Both the position numbers and the translations under genes were made by a program. Positions 50,740 through 60,779 of a stretch of 64,000 nt of DNA are shown one piece after another. The stretch comes from Tritrichomonas musculus. Lineage: Eukaryota; Parabasalia; Tritrichomonadida; Tritrichomonadidae. The DNA lies in NCBI GenBank assembly GCA_039105265.1, contig JAPFFF010000028.1:868001-932000 (forward strand), written 5' to 3'. The notes under the pieces were generated by a model that did no database searches, was not told where the DNA came from, and saw only the letters and a program-made list of their open reading frames with translations. Position 1 is the first letter of the stretch, and the number at the start of each line of letters is the position of its first letter.

Positions 50740-51078
50740 CTTACTATTAATTTAATGCATATATTATTTTAGGTTTAATATTTTATAAAAATAATTAATA
50801 TATATAAATTGAGTATATATATAAGTATTATTATATGATATATTTTTAATTACTCTATTTAATAAAAAGATATAAACATATTATTCGAATTCATTTGAGA
50901 ATAAAAATTGAATAAAATATTAGGATTTGTATCAAAAAGTTTAAATTTTTGAATGAAAAACCTCTTTTTTTTCATATCTTTTTTTTGCTACGATAAATTT
51001 TTTTTATTACTAATTAATATTTTATCAGAATTGAAATTTAAAATTATTTATCATATTTAAAAATCACAAATCCAAATT
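50740..51078. repeat. Long AT-rich duplicated unit, copy C (partial)
   Basis: Matches the 3' third of copy A (about 48,388-48,727). It ends about 50 bp before the LRR gene start, so it supplies that gene's upstream region. Confidence 0.8.
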
Positions 51079-51127
51079 TTATGAAATTTGATAGAGAAAA
51101 ATTTGAATAGTTTATTTTTACATAAAA

Positions 51128-53812
51128 ATGAAAACCATAATTCATCAGAATGATGGTTTATCTTTCCAGCTAGATAAGCAAAATTTCACAGCCACAGTTA
51201 TCAATTCGCCGAATGTCAAAGGTGATATTTTTTTCCCTCGATCAATTCAATACCAATCACAAGAATATATAATCACCAGTATTGGAAAGAACTTTTTAAA
51301 AACAAATTATAATGTTTATTCTGTTGCCTTTTCTGAAGATTCAGAATTACGAGCAATTTGTAACAAAGCTTTTTCTGATTCATCAATAGAAAGCATCACA
51401 ATTCCATCAAAAGTTGATACAATTGAAGATGGCTGGTGTAAAAAAGCGGTATATTTAAATAGCATATATTTATCACCTCAAAATAGAAATTTCAAATATC
51501 TTGATGATAATCAAAAAATCATTGTTGGTAAATCGAATCCAAACGATGAAAAATATGACGTTATTTACATATCAACTAATGATGAATTAGAGATTACAAT
51601 TCCATCACAAATCAAAGAAATACGGCCATATTCATTTTGTCATTCTAAACTCAAGAAAGTTTTTTTTGAAAAGGACTCAAAATTGAGACGAATTGGACGA
51701 GAAGCCTTTAACCAACCATTCTTGTCATATGTAGAAATACCAGCAAGTGTTGAACAGTTGGAAGATGGCTGTTTTACTGGAATAAAAAATTTGTCAGTCA
51801 TTGTTCATCCTGACAACAAAAATTACAAAAAATTAAACAATTTTGTTGCTGGCAAATCGGATCCAAAAAGTGCAGAATTCGATGTCATTATTAAAGCCAA
51901 TTTTTTGATTGATGATATTGTTATCCCATCTTCAATTAAAATCATCGATTCTTTTGCTTTTTCAAATTGTTTCTTGTTAAAAAAAATTGAATTTGAAAAA
52001 GACTCAAAATTGACAACAATTGGCAAGAAAGCATTTTCATTCACATTGTTGAACAAAATTACAATCCCTGAAAATGTGACTTATATAGGAAAAGGAGCAT
52101 TTAATTCATGTTCTTTCTTGAAGTCAATTGAATTTCATCCAAATTCAAAATTGAAAACAATTCCAAAGAATTTATTTGAAAACAACGGAATTGAAAATTT
52201 CACGATTCCAATGAATATTGAAAAATTTGCTGACGGTTGGAATAAAGGATCCTTTTTCTTGAATGCACTTGCCATTTCTGAAAAGAATCAAAACTTTTCT
52301 TATTTGGACGATAAAAAGAAAATTATTGTTGCTAAGTCTGATTTGAGTAGCTCTGAATTTGATGTCATTGTTTTTGCAAATAAAGATTTGAAGCACGTTT
52401 TCATTCCATCGACAATCAAGTTCATCATGTCATATGCATTTTATAATTGCACACGTCTTGAAAGTGTTGAATTTTCAGATGATATAAAAATAGAAACATT
52501 TGAAGAAGGTACGTTTGAACGCTGTATTCAATTAAGTTCAATAAAAATTCCATCAACAATAAAATATATTGAATCGAGATGCTTCTTTTCATGCAATCAA
52601 TTGAAAACATTTGAAATTCATCCTGATTCTCAATTATTGTCAATTGGTGCACATACATTCTTCCAGAATCAAATAAAGAATCTTTTTTTGCCTTCAAAAT
52701 TTGAAACATTATCTTATTATTGGCAAAACCAACTTGAATTCTTAGTGAACATAACAATTTCACCTGAAAACAAGCATTTTAAATATCTAGATGATGAACA
52801 TAAAATAATAATTGGCAAATATGAATCAAGTAATGATTTCGACGTAATTGTTTTTGCATGCCATGATATTAAAAAAGCTTTCATTCCATCATATATAAAA
52901 TATATCAGTCCGAATGCCTTTAATTTATGTAAAAACCTTGTTGAGATTGAATTTGATAAGAATTCTCAATTACTGACAATCGAGAATAACGCATTTTGTC
53001 ATACTGGTATTGAAAAAATTTCAATTCCATCACATGTCAAATTTATTTGTAAGATTTGTTTTTTCAAATGTCCAAATTTGAAAAAAATTGATTTTGAAAA
53101 AAATTCAGAACTTGAAATTTTTAGTGATATGATGTTTTTAAATGCCAATATTGAAAGCATCACAATTCCATCGAAAGTTAGAACACTCAAGAAAGATTGG
53201 TGTGATAAAATTAAAAACGTGAAAGAAGTGATAATTCAACCAAATAGTGACTTCTTTTCATTTGTTGACAATTCACATAAATTAGTTGCATACAAATCAA
53301 ATGAAAAAGTTGATGTTTTTGATGTTCTTGCTTTTGTATGTCGTGATGTTAAAGAAGTTGTCATTCCTGAATCAATTAAAATCATTGGTCCAAATGCATT
53401 TAGCAGTGGACAAATACAAAGAGTTTTTATTCCTTCAAGTGTCCGTTCTATTGGTTATAGAGCCTTTTGCCAATGTTCTCAGTTGAAATCAGTTGAATTT
53501 GATGACAATTCTGAACTGGAATCTATTTCTGATCAATCTTTTGTTTTGTCCGCCATTGAACGCATATGTTTTCCGAGGAAAATCAAAGAAATAGATATGA
53601 GCAATCTGATTGTGAACAATGAAATTAAAAACATTGAGTTCCTCGGTGATGAAATAAGTATACATAAGATATCTTTTTTAAGATGTTCTCTCTATTCTTT
53701 TCCAAATGCTCGCAAAGTTATTATTGATGAAAAATCATTCCCATCATATTTTAAAGGTGCATTTTTATTCTTTCGTCCTAATGTTACAATTGTAATCAAT
53801 CCTTTACAGTAA
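51128..53812 (+). CDS. BspA-like leucine-rich repeat protein
   Basis: 894 residues from ATG 51,128, all LRR_5/BspA-type repeats. The 23-residue core (ITIPSKVDTIEDGW, IEIPASVEQLEDGCF type) is organised in larger modules of about 150 residues. Each module contains an insert with a fixed motif like FKYLDDNQKIIVGKS(N/D) followed by (E)FDVIVFA. About five such modules follow one another with about 40-50 percent similarity. No signal peptide, membrane helix or anchor is visible. Trichomonad BspA-like proteins are a very large family; some are surface proteins that bind host matrix or bacteria, but this one looks soluble. Its immediate upstream DNA is repeat copy C. Confidence 0.9.
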   Translation: MKTIIHQNDGLSFQLDKQNFTATVINSPNVKGDIFFPRSIQYQSQEYIITSIGKNFLKTNYNVYSVAFSEDSELRAICNKAFSDSSIESITIPSKVDTIEDGWCKKAVYLNSIYLSPQNRNFKYLDDNQKIIVGKSNPNDEKYDVIYISTNDELEITIPSQIKEIRPYSFCHSKLKKVFFEKDSKLRRIGREAFNQPFLSYVEIPASVEQLEDGCFTGIKNLSVIVHPDNKNYKKLNNFVAGKSDPKSAEFDVIIKANFLIDDIVIPSSIKIIDSFAFSNCFLLKKIEFEKDSKLTTIGKKAFSFTLLNKITIPENVTYIGKGAFNSCSFLKSIEFHPNSKLKTIPKNLFENNGIENFTIPMNIEKFADGWNKGSFFLNALAISEKNQNFSYLDDKKKIIVAKSDLSSSEFDVIVFANKDLKHVFIPSTIKFIMSYAFYNCTRLESVEFSDDIKIETFEEGTFERCIQLSSIKIPSTIKYIESRCFFSCNQLKTFEIHPDSQLLSIGAHTFFQNQIKNLFLPSKFETLSYYWQNQLEFLVNITISPENKHFKYLDDEHKIIIGKYESSNDFDVIVFACHDIKKAFIPSYIKYISPNAFNLCKNLVEIEFDKNSQLLTIENNAFCHTGIEKISIPSHVKFICKICFFKCPNLKKIDFEKNSELEIFSDMMFLNANIESITIPSKVRTLKKDWCDKIKNVKEVIIQPNSDFFSFVDNSHKLVAYKSNEKVDVFDVLAFVCRDVKEVVIPESIKIIGPNAFSSGQIQRVFIPSSVRSIGYRAFCQCSQLKSVEFDDNSELESISDQSFVLSAIERICFPRKIKEIDMSNLIVNNEIKNIEFLGDEISIHKISFLRCSLYSFPNARKVIIDEKSFPSYFKGAFLFFRPNVTIVINPLQ

Positions 53813-54625
53813 AAGATTTTCTAATAAATAAAAAAATAAGAAATTTTTAAATATTTACAAATTAAAAAGATTTTTTATATGTAAGATGAGATTTTATTTG
53901 ATCATTTCGATAAGAAAAGAAAGTAATTTTTAAAAAAATCATATAATTTATTAATTTAATATTTTTTACACAACAAAATGCTTAGCATCTGATATCAATA
54001 TTTATGTATATATAAAAAAAATCATAATTGAAATTCAAATTCTTTTTAAATCGGTATATATATCATTTCAACAGTTTGTTTTAGCCATTCGATATACCTT
54101 TTAACTCAAATAATTAAATCAATGAATAATTTATTTCCTTTTATACTCAAAATAAACATCTATTAATATATGGTAAATTGATGCCATTTGTTCGACGATA
54201 TTAAATTGTAAAAAATGCTTTAATTTACTTTTTCCATTTGTTCAACAACATTACAAATCAATTTAAAGGAAGATGTAAAGATATATAAAGAAAATATTTT
54301 TGTTGACAATATTAAAAAGTCACTTTTAAATCACAATATGAAAAATAATTTATTTATTGAAAAGTTGTCACTTTCAAAAATAAAAAAGTTTTATATTAAA
54401 ATAACAGAAAATTTTCTTTTGAAAAATTCAATCAGATGATATTTTCTGAATATCATTTTTGAATTTGAGATTAGAGGTTATATTAATAAAAGAATTCAAT
54501 TGGAAAAATTTTTAGAGAATAATTGAATAATTGAATAATTGAATAATTGAAAAAAAATTTTTATAAAATTTTTATTTCATTTTGAATGATTTTTTTGAAT
54601 GATGTGAAGTGGTATGTTTTTGATG
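53813..54625. other. AT-rich intergenic region
   Basis: No gene seen. A short tandem TTGAATAA repeat lies near 54,525-54,550. Confidence 0.5.
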
Positions 54626-54630
54626 TCATA
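54626..54630 (+). promoter_or_regulatory. Initiator of the gene at 54,639
   Basis: TCATA lies 8-13 bases before the ATG at 54,639 and fits the trichomonad TCA-pyrimidine-T/A initiator. It supports that start. Confidence 0.4.
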
Positions 54631-54638
54631 ATAATATA

Positions 54639-55127
54639 ATGAATGTTAACAAATTGTTGAGATTAATTAATTTCGATGATTCAAGAGAATTCAAAATCAT
54701 TGTCAAAATCAAAGATGAAGAACAAAATGATGATAACATTCAAGTTTCAAAAGAAACAAAAATCATTGTCAACACAACAATCAACAAAGCACGTGTCATC
54801 TCAAAATACATCGATGAATTATATCAAACTTATCAAGGAATCGAACAATATGAAATCGAATTAGAAAACATCAAAGAAACAAACAAAACTTACAAAGTCG
54901 TCCAAGTATTCAACATTCTTCTGAAATCGATCGGACAAGAAGTGAACATCCCAGAAGAATTGGCAGTCATCTTTCTAATCATCCAATACCACCTCGGCGA
55001 AGACACAGATGAAAACAATGGAAACAATGTTAACAACAACAACGCCGAAAACAACAATAACAACAAAGATGACAATGACGACCTTGGATATTCCGATTTA
55101 CTCTTCATGTACAAGATATATAAATAA
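54639..55127 (+). CDS. Small protein with BTB/POZ-like N-terminal region and Asn-rich linker
   Basis: 162 residues. The N-terminal 125 residues look like a folded alpha/beta domain (FKIIVKIKDEEQ, VSKETKIIVNTTINKARVIS, YIDELYQTYQGIEQYEIEL, VVQVFNILLKSIGQEVNIP). The order is like BTB/POZ-like adaptor domains common in trichomonads, but I infer this from layout and am not certain. A 30-residue Asn/Asp run follows, then LGYSDLLFMYKIYK and a stop. The gene is less AT-rich than its flanks. Related proteins are usually longer, so this may be a truncated member. Confidence 0.6.
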   Translation: MNVNKLLRLINFDDSREFKIIVKIKDEEQNDDNIQVSKETKIIVNTTINKARVISKYIDELYQTYQGIEQYEIELENIKETNKTYKVVQVFNILLKSIGQEVNIPEELAVIFLIIQYHLGEDTDENNGNNVNNNNAENNNNNKDDNDDLGYSDLLFMYKIYK

Positions 55128-55317
55128 ATAGAGAACATGCGATATTTTTTATTATTATTATTAAATTTGTATCTTTTTGAGTTTTTATTCCATTTAGCTG
55201 AGTATGATCGAAAAATAAAGAAAAAAATATCTGAGAAATTAAATAAAAATAAGAAATTAGCTCATTTACGTTTACTCTGAATTTAACGTATTAAAATTGC
55301 TTATATTAAGCATAAAT

Positions 55318-57699
55318 CATTGATTGAGAATGCGCTTGATTTCATCATTTGTAGTGCAATCTATTGGTCTTCTCCAAAAGTTTTATAAAAAAAATCATTT
55401 AATAAAGAAAAAAAATTTTATCATCTTTGATATTAACATCAATATTTTTATTTTGCATTAAAAGTTTAATTATGTCTAAATATTCTTTTTGAACTGCAAG
55501 ATGTAGTGATGTCATTTTATTGAAAAAGTAAAATAAAAATTACATATACTTTTTGATTAAAAATAATAGTTTCTAAATTCCATTGAAATATTTTACTTTA
55601 GAATTTCATTAAAAATACTTTACATTTGATCTCCATTAAAAATTTTTTTCATTTGAATTTCATTTCAAAATATAATTATTGAATTAAATTAAACAGACAA
55701 ATTAAGAATGTCATTTAACAAAAAGAGTTAAAATCCAATAAAAATAGTTTTTTATGTGAAATTTCATTCAATTTTTGTACATAAATGCTATTGTAATATT
55801 TTATTGATAATTTTATTTAAATTTTGCATATTAACTACATTGAAATAATTGAGTGAGAATTTCACAAAAAAAAAATAATTTTTAAATTTTATAAATTTAC
55901 AAAATAATAAACTTCATTGAAATATTCTTACTGAAACAACATTACACAAAATATTTAAATCAAAATTATATTGAATTATCATATTTTAATCTCATCAAAA
56001 AAAGAAATTTTAAATATAATTGGAATATTTTTTGAATTTTAAAAATAATTTATTGAAAAAATATTGACAATGTTGACATCAATATTTTCATTTGATAATA
56101 AAAGTTTGACGATATCGATACTATTCATTTTAATAGCTATAAAAAGAGCTGTTATATTAAACTATATATTATAATTTCATTGAAATAATATTTGAAATTT
56201 CATAAAAATAAACAATTTTTTATTTCATTAAAATAGTGTTTGAAATACCATTGAAATATATCATTCACAAATATAATTAAATAATGGCTTTCTTAAATGC
56301 TATAAATATTTATAAAATTGATATCAATATTTTTTTTATCTAATAAAAGTTTGACAATTTCGATGTTTTTATTCTCTATTGCAGTAAATAAAGGCATTGT
56401 ATTAAATATTTCATAATAATTTCATTAAAATTATAAATTATAAATTTTGTTGAAATACATTATTATAAATTTGATTATAATACATGATTTTGAATTCCAT
56501 TAAAATGATGAATTTTTAACATGATTGAAAATAAAATTTTCGAATTATATTGAAATAATGGATTTTGAATTGTATTGAAAAATATCAATATTAAAAATAT
56601 CATAAAAAAAATTAATAAAAGAATTTTATATGCTATATTAATATCAACTTTTTCATTTGTCAACAAAAGTTTAACGATATTAAGATTATCTTTATAAACA
56701 GCTAAATTCAATGGAGTAATTATATTAAAATAAAATTGTTTTGAAATTTTATTAAAACATATTTGCGTTTTTAATTTCAAGAGATAAATGAATTTTAGAA
56801 CTTCATTACTTTTTTCTTTTATCCAATTAAAATATTTTTGTTTGAAATGTATGGAGCATTAACATTTAGCTTTTCATTTTTTAATAAAAGTTGGATTATT
56901 TCAACATTTTCTGTTTTAAGCGCTAAGTAGAAAGGTGGTATATAAATTAAAATATAAAAATTTCATTAACTTATTTAATTATAATTTCATTAAAAATATT
57001 AAAAATGAAATATTATTAAATTATTTCATTTTTTAAAATTCTATTGAAGTATTTAATTTCAAATAATATTCAAAATATATCTTTGGAATATAATTAAAAA
57101 AGTGATTTTGAATTTCAGCTGAATTGAAAAAAGTGATTTTTTAATTTTATAAAATAAAAATCTTATTAAAAATATATGGAGCATTGATATCAAGTTCATC
57201 ATTATTTAATAAAAGTTTGACAATATCCAAATTTTCATTTTTAATGGCAAAGTATAAAGGTGTTTTATCAATTCACTATATTGCAATTTCATTCAATTTA
57301 CTAAATTTTAAATGTCATAAAAATATTTGATTTTTTTAAAATTTTATTGAAATATTTATTTTTAAAAATACGATTTAAATATTATGTTTTTAAATCCAAT
57401 TTGAATATTGAATTTTCAAATGAAATTAAAATTGTTTGATTATAATGCCATTGGGATTATTAATTTAAAATATAATTCAAAAAATTCAATTCAAATGTAA
57501 TTAAATTATAGGATGATAAATTTTATTTGAAATAAATTTTAAGAAAAATGTCATTAAAATTTTTGTTGTTTTTAAATGTCATTTAAATATTTTGATTTTA
57601 AATGATATTGAAATATATGATTTTCAAATTACATTTCAATATTTAATCATAAACGTTGTTAATTTATAAAATTTGAAATGATATGAAATTGTAGTCAAT
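55318..57699 (-). pseudogene. Downstream ankyrin repeats of the 57,700 gene, each isolated by an AT-rich spacer
   Basis: Continuing past the stop at 57,700 on the minus strand are six well-preserved ankyrin units. In gene order they are 57,273-57,160 (TPLYFAIKNENLDIVKLLL), 56,943-56,819, 56,728-56,617, 56,406-56,288, 56,162-56,058 and 55,524-55,415. A capping piece follows (RRPIDCTTNDEIKRILNQ, stop near 55,318). Each unit is about 33 codons and starts at the (T)PL turn. The spacers between them are about 90-530 bp, are full of stops, and are built of degenerate ~26-nt repeats. The units are typed as pseudogene because they cannot be read as one frame. Splicing cannot be excluded, though GT-AG ends at consistent places are not visible. 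Confidence 0.65.
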
Positions 57700-58776
57700 T
57701 TAAATTAGTTTTTTGTTTACATCAACATCCTTGTTTTTCAAAAGAAATTCAACCAGTATATAATAATCAAACAGACACAAGAAATGCAAAGATGACTCTG
57801 TGATGAATTTATCTTGAATAAATTCAAAGTTATAGAATTGAATGGATTTCTTGAAAAAGTCAAGTAAATTGATATCTGGAAGGTAATTTTCAATTAAATA
57901 ATTAGCAATATCATTATGATGGCATTTAATTGAAGTTTTAATCAATTTTTTAAAAGATACAGAAGATTTAAAATCTTGTTCTTCCAATATGCGAATTATT
58001 TCTGAATTATGGGAGTGAATCGCGTAATTCCAGAGTGATTCATTCAATTCGACACCGTTTATTTTCAAATAATTGAAAATTTGAATTGAGCCACAAAATG
58101 CGGCATATTTAATTAATGAAACATGAGAATATGGACCTTTAATAAAATTATTTGTTTCATAAATTGATTCTGGTATTTCTGAATCAAGTTTGACAACATT
58201 TTGATTGACATAACGAATGAATTCATCAATAGAATCTTCTCGAATTAATTGGCAAATTAAATTATGATTTTCTCCTAATTTTCGCAATTCATAAAATTTA
58301 TCCCGATTTTGATTTTCATGTTGTTTAATGAGAAAATCGTAAAACCATCTTTTGTTTTTGAAAATTGAAATTTCGGGCCAAAAATAGAAATCATAACCAA
58401 TGATTCTTGTCATTTTTTTGGCAACATATTCATCAACTGTAAGAATTTTGCCTTCAATTAAAAATAATAAAATTCTTTTGTTTTGGCTGAAAATATTGAA
58501 AATTTCAAAATTAAGAAAATTATTTATGATATCTTTTTTGAAATGTTGCAAAACTCGCTCAATTTTTTTGAAAAAGTTGGGACCACGATGGTGATTTTCT
58601 GCAATATTGGAAATAAGATATAAAAATGACTTGATTTCTTGTTTATTTTCAAGGATCTTGAATCCTTCAATTAATTTCTTCAGATTATTAAAGTTTTCTT
58701 CATTATCCTCATCTAGAAATTGAAGAAAGCTTTTTTGGATTGCTTTCATTTCTTCTAAATACTTCTCTGCAATCAT
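57700..58776 (-). CDS. DUF3447 / ankyrin-like protein, N-terminal frame
   Basis: About 358 residues if translation starts at the ATG at 58,776 (MIAEKYLEEMKAIQKSFL), which aligns with the starts of the two homologues. An in-frame ATG at 58,815 adds a hydrophobic 13-residue extension not seen in them. The helical N-terminal region contains NHHRGPNFFKKIERVL and QNKRILLFLI. DUF3447 follows: LIKYAAFCGSIQIFNYLKIN, LWNYAIHSHNSEIIRILE and IKCHHNDIANYLIEN. The frame stops inside the first ankyrin unit after LLKNKDVDVNKKLI. Further ankyrin units lie downstream to 55,318. Predicted to bind proteins; no enzymatic motif. Confidence 0.8.
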   Translation of the reverse strand: MIAEKYLEEMKAIQKSFLQFLDEDNEENFNNLKKLIEGFKILENKQEIKSFLYLISNIAENHHRGPNFFKKIERVLQHFKKDIINNFLNFEIFNIFSQNKRILLFLIEGKILTVDEYVAKKMTRIIGYDFYFWPEISIFKNKRWFYDFLIKQHENQNRDKFYELRKLGENHNLICQLIREDSIDEFIRYVNQNVVKLDSEIPESIYETNNFIKGPYSHVSLIKYAAFCGSIQIFNYLKINGVELNESLWNYAIHSHNSEIIRILEEQDFKSSVSFKKLIKTSIKCHHNDIANYLIENYLPDINLLDFFKKSIQFYNFEFIQDKFITESSLHFLCLFDYYILVEFLLKNKDVDVNKKLI

Positions 58777-59017
58777 TTTGTACAAAAACAAAAAACAAAA
58801 TAATAATTTTGACATTTCTTAAATTATTGGCCTTTTTAATGGCAAAAAGTAATTTTGAATTTTGACATAAAAATCTAAATATAAAAATATAGTATTAATA
58901 ATTTTAATAAAGTAAACTCCGTTTTATAAGTTTCGCGTCCTCACAATTTTGTTTTGTAAATATCTTTTAAAGAAAGGAATTATTTTTAAAATAAAAAGTA
59001 AAATATTACAATAAATA

Positions 59018-59423
59018 AAGGAGAAGGAAAAAAGTGTAAACCACGGAAAAAAGTGTAAACTTTAATTTTTTCTCCTCATCTGATTAAAATTACTGAACGC
59101 TAATTTTTTTACAACTTCTTAACACTTTGATAAATAATATATTGGATTTTCGTCGAGTTTCATAAAGTATTTATAGCAAAACCATGATATTATATGTTTC
59201 TGATAAAAAACGGTTTAAGGTTAAATAATTATAGAAAACGATAGTCTAATATTTGAGAAAGATGAGGATTATTCATGACGAAATTCAGTTAAAATGGAAT
59301 ATATTATTCATCAAAGTTTTGAGAAGCTATAAAAAAATTGGTGTTTAAAAATTTTAACCAGATATGGAGAAAAAGTTAAAGTTTACACTTTTTTCCGAAG
59401 TTTACACATATTTCTATACCCTT
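59018..59423. mobile_element. Palindromic MITE, mariner-like, TA target site
   Basis: The left part (59,018 to about 59,170) and the right part (about 59,275-59,423) are imperfect reverse complements for over 130 bp. Shared blocks include GGAAAAAAGTGTAAACTTTAA (given here as ends of a longer match), TCTGATTAAAATT against TCTGGTTAAAATT, and TTTGATAAATAATATATT. The ends read AAGGAGAAGG and, inverted, AAGGGTATAG. They are bounded by TA at 59,016-59,017 and 59,424-59,425, as for Tc1/mariner insertions. No gene inside; it could fold into a long hairpin. Confidence 0.7.
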
Positions 59424-59449
59424 TATTATAATTATTATACAAGGAACGC

Positions 59450-59476
59450 CACTTTTTGAACTGCGTTCAAAAAGTG
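59450..59476. terminator. Perfect 12-bp hairpin with 3-nt loop (role unknown)
   Basis: CACTTTTTGAAC, loop TGC, GTTCAAAAAGTG. A striking short hairpin 25 bp beyond the mariner-like element. Whether it works as an RNA structure, a protein site or nothing is unknown. It is typed as terminator only for want of a better class. Confidence 0.3.
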
Positions 59477-59655
59477 TCTAGTACACGGTTTTTTTCTTTT
59501 AGAAAAAAGACAATATCTATATAAAAGGCATTCAAATAAACAATAATTTAGTTAAAATTTTATTCTAAAATTAACAGAGCATAAAAAACTTTATTAATGC
59601 TTTCAGTAAAAAAACTAACAAAAGTTTGTAATTAGCAAAAACGCGAATCAGTTAT

Positions 59656-59905
59656 TAACATCAATGTTTGTCTGTTGTTAGCATCGATGTTTGTCTGTTT
59701 TAAGCATCAATGTTTGTCTGTTTTAAGCATCGATGTTTGTCTGTTGTTAGCATCGATGTTTGTCTGTTGTTAGCATAGATGTTTGTCTGTCGTTAGCATA
59801 GATGTTTGTCTGTCGTTAGCATCAATGTTTGTCTGTTGTTGCATCAATGTTTGTCTGTTGTTAGCATCGATATTTGTCTGTTGTAAGCATCAATGTTTGT
59901 CAATA
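59656..59905. repeat. 23-bp minisatellite
   Basis: Ten full copies and one partial of GCATC(A/G)ATGTTTGTCTGTT plus four more bases, with small changes such as TCGTTAG and TTTTAAG ends. No gene associated; the open frame across it is a by-product. Confidence 0.9.
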
Positions 59906-59921
59906 TTTAAGATAATATTAT

Positions 59922-60066
59922 CTGGCGATAGGATTATCTGGTTGTGGGATTTATCTGGCGATAGGGTTATCTGACTGTGGGATTTATCTGGCGATAGGAT
60001 TATTTGGCTCGGGATTTATCTGGCTGTGGAATTTATCTGGCTATGAGATTTATCTGGCGATAGGAT
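59922..60066. repeat. TTATCTGGCGATAGG minisatellite
   Basis: About nine irregular copies of a short TTATCTGG-(C/T)(G/T)(A/G)T(A/G)GGA unit, alternating GGCGATAGGA and GGCTGTGGGA forms (about 15-16 bp each, about 31 bp per pair). It directly follows the 23-bp array and is GC-richer than its flanks. Confidence 0.8.
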
Positions 60067-60389
60067 ATAAAAAAAAAATAAATTCTATGAGCTTTATGAA
60101 AAAAAAAATAACTGAAAAAATTTTTTTATTAAAATATCTTAATGAAAAAGAAATAAAATAGTTTACAATTATAATTACAATTGCAAATAATAATATACTT
60201 AAATTAAATATTATCCAAAATATTTTAAAACAATATGATGGATGGATAAGTTCAGGTCTTATTTTTTTGGGGTTTTGTTTTATTATATTAAATAAGAAGT
60301 TTTTTTTTTTAAGTTTCGCGTATTAATGAAAAATTTTTCAACTATTTCATAAAAAAGAATTGAGTTTGGAATGATATTCAGAAGTTTTT
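60067..60389. other. AT-rich spacer
   Basis: Homopolymer-rich, with no gene or clear repeat. Confidence 0.4.
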
Positions 60390-60564
60390 AATGATATTCA
60401 AAATCATATCTTTCAATGATATTCAAAATCATATCTTTCAATAGAATTCAAAATCATATCTTTCAATAAAATTCAAAATCATATCTTTCAATGAAATTCA
60501 AAATCATATCTTTCAATGATATTCAAAATCATATCTTTCAATGAAATTCAAAATCATATCTTTC
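60390..60564. repeat. 25-bp tandem array, source-like copy of the ankyrin-spacer repeat
   Basis: Seven exact-length copies of a 25-bp unit containing AATGATATTCAAAATCATAT then CTTTC, with changes only at the GATAT/GAAAT/AGAAT positions. Written from TTTC the unit begins TTTCAATGAAATTCAAAATC. The same motif in degenerate form fills the spacers between ankyrin units at 55.5-57.7 kb on the opposite strand, for example TTTTAATGGAATTCAAAATC near 56,490-56,510. Confidence 0.85.
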
Positions 60565-60779
60565 AACTGTTTGTTTGATTAAAAATACTATTTATTTGAA
60601 AAATCTTTTTTTTTTTTTTTATGTAAAAATTTTAAAAATTATATGTTTTTATTTCAATGTATATTTAGCTGGTCTAATCGACCAAAAAATATCAATGTCC
60701 AAAGGTCTAAAAATGAAGGCCTATAAATAAATGATATCATTTTTTTTTTTTTTTTTTTTTAGTTTTGGAAATGAGCTGA
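60565..60779. other. AT-rich spacer with two T runs
   Basis: 3' flank of the LRR frame. T runs lie near 60,607-60,620 and 60,740-60,760. No gene. Confidence 0.4.

Noticed and set aside
55318-58776. Spliceosomal introns between the ankyrin units
   Set aside because: Not called, because neither GTAYGT donors nor the ACTAACACACAG acceptor/branch motif of trichomonads, nor consistent GT-AG ends, could be found. Left open as a finding.
59656-60564. CRISPR-like array
   Set aside because: The arrays are head-to-tail minisatellites without unique spacers, in a eukaryotic genome.
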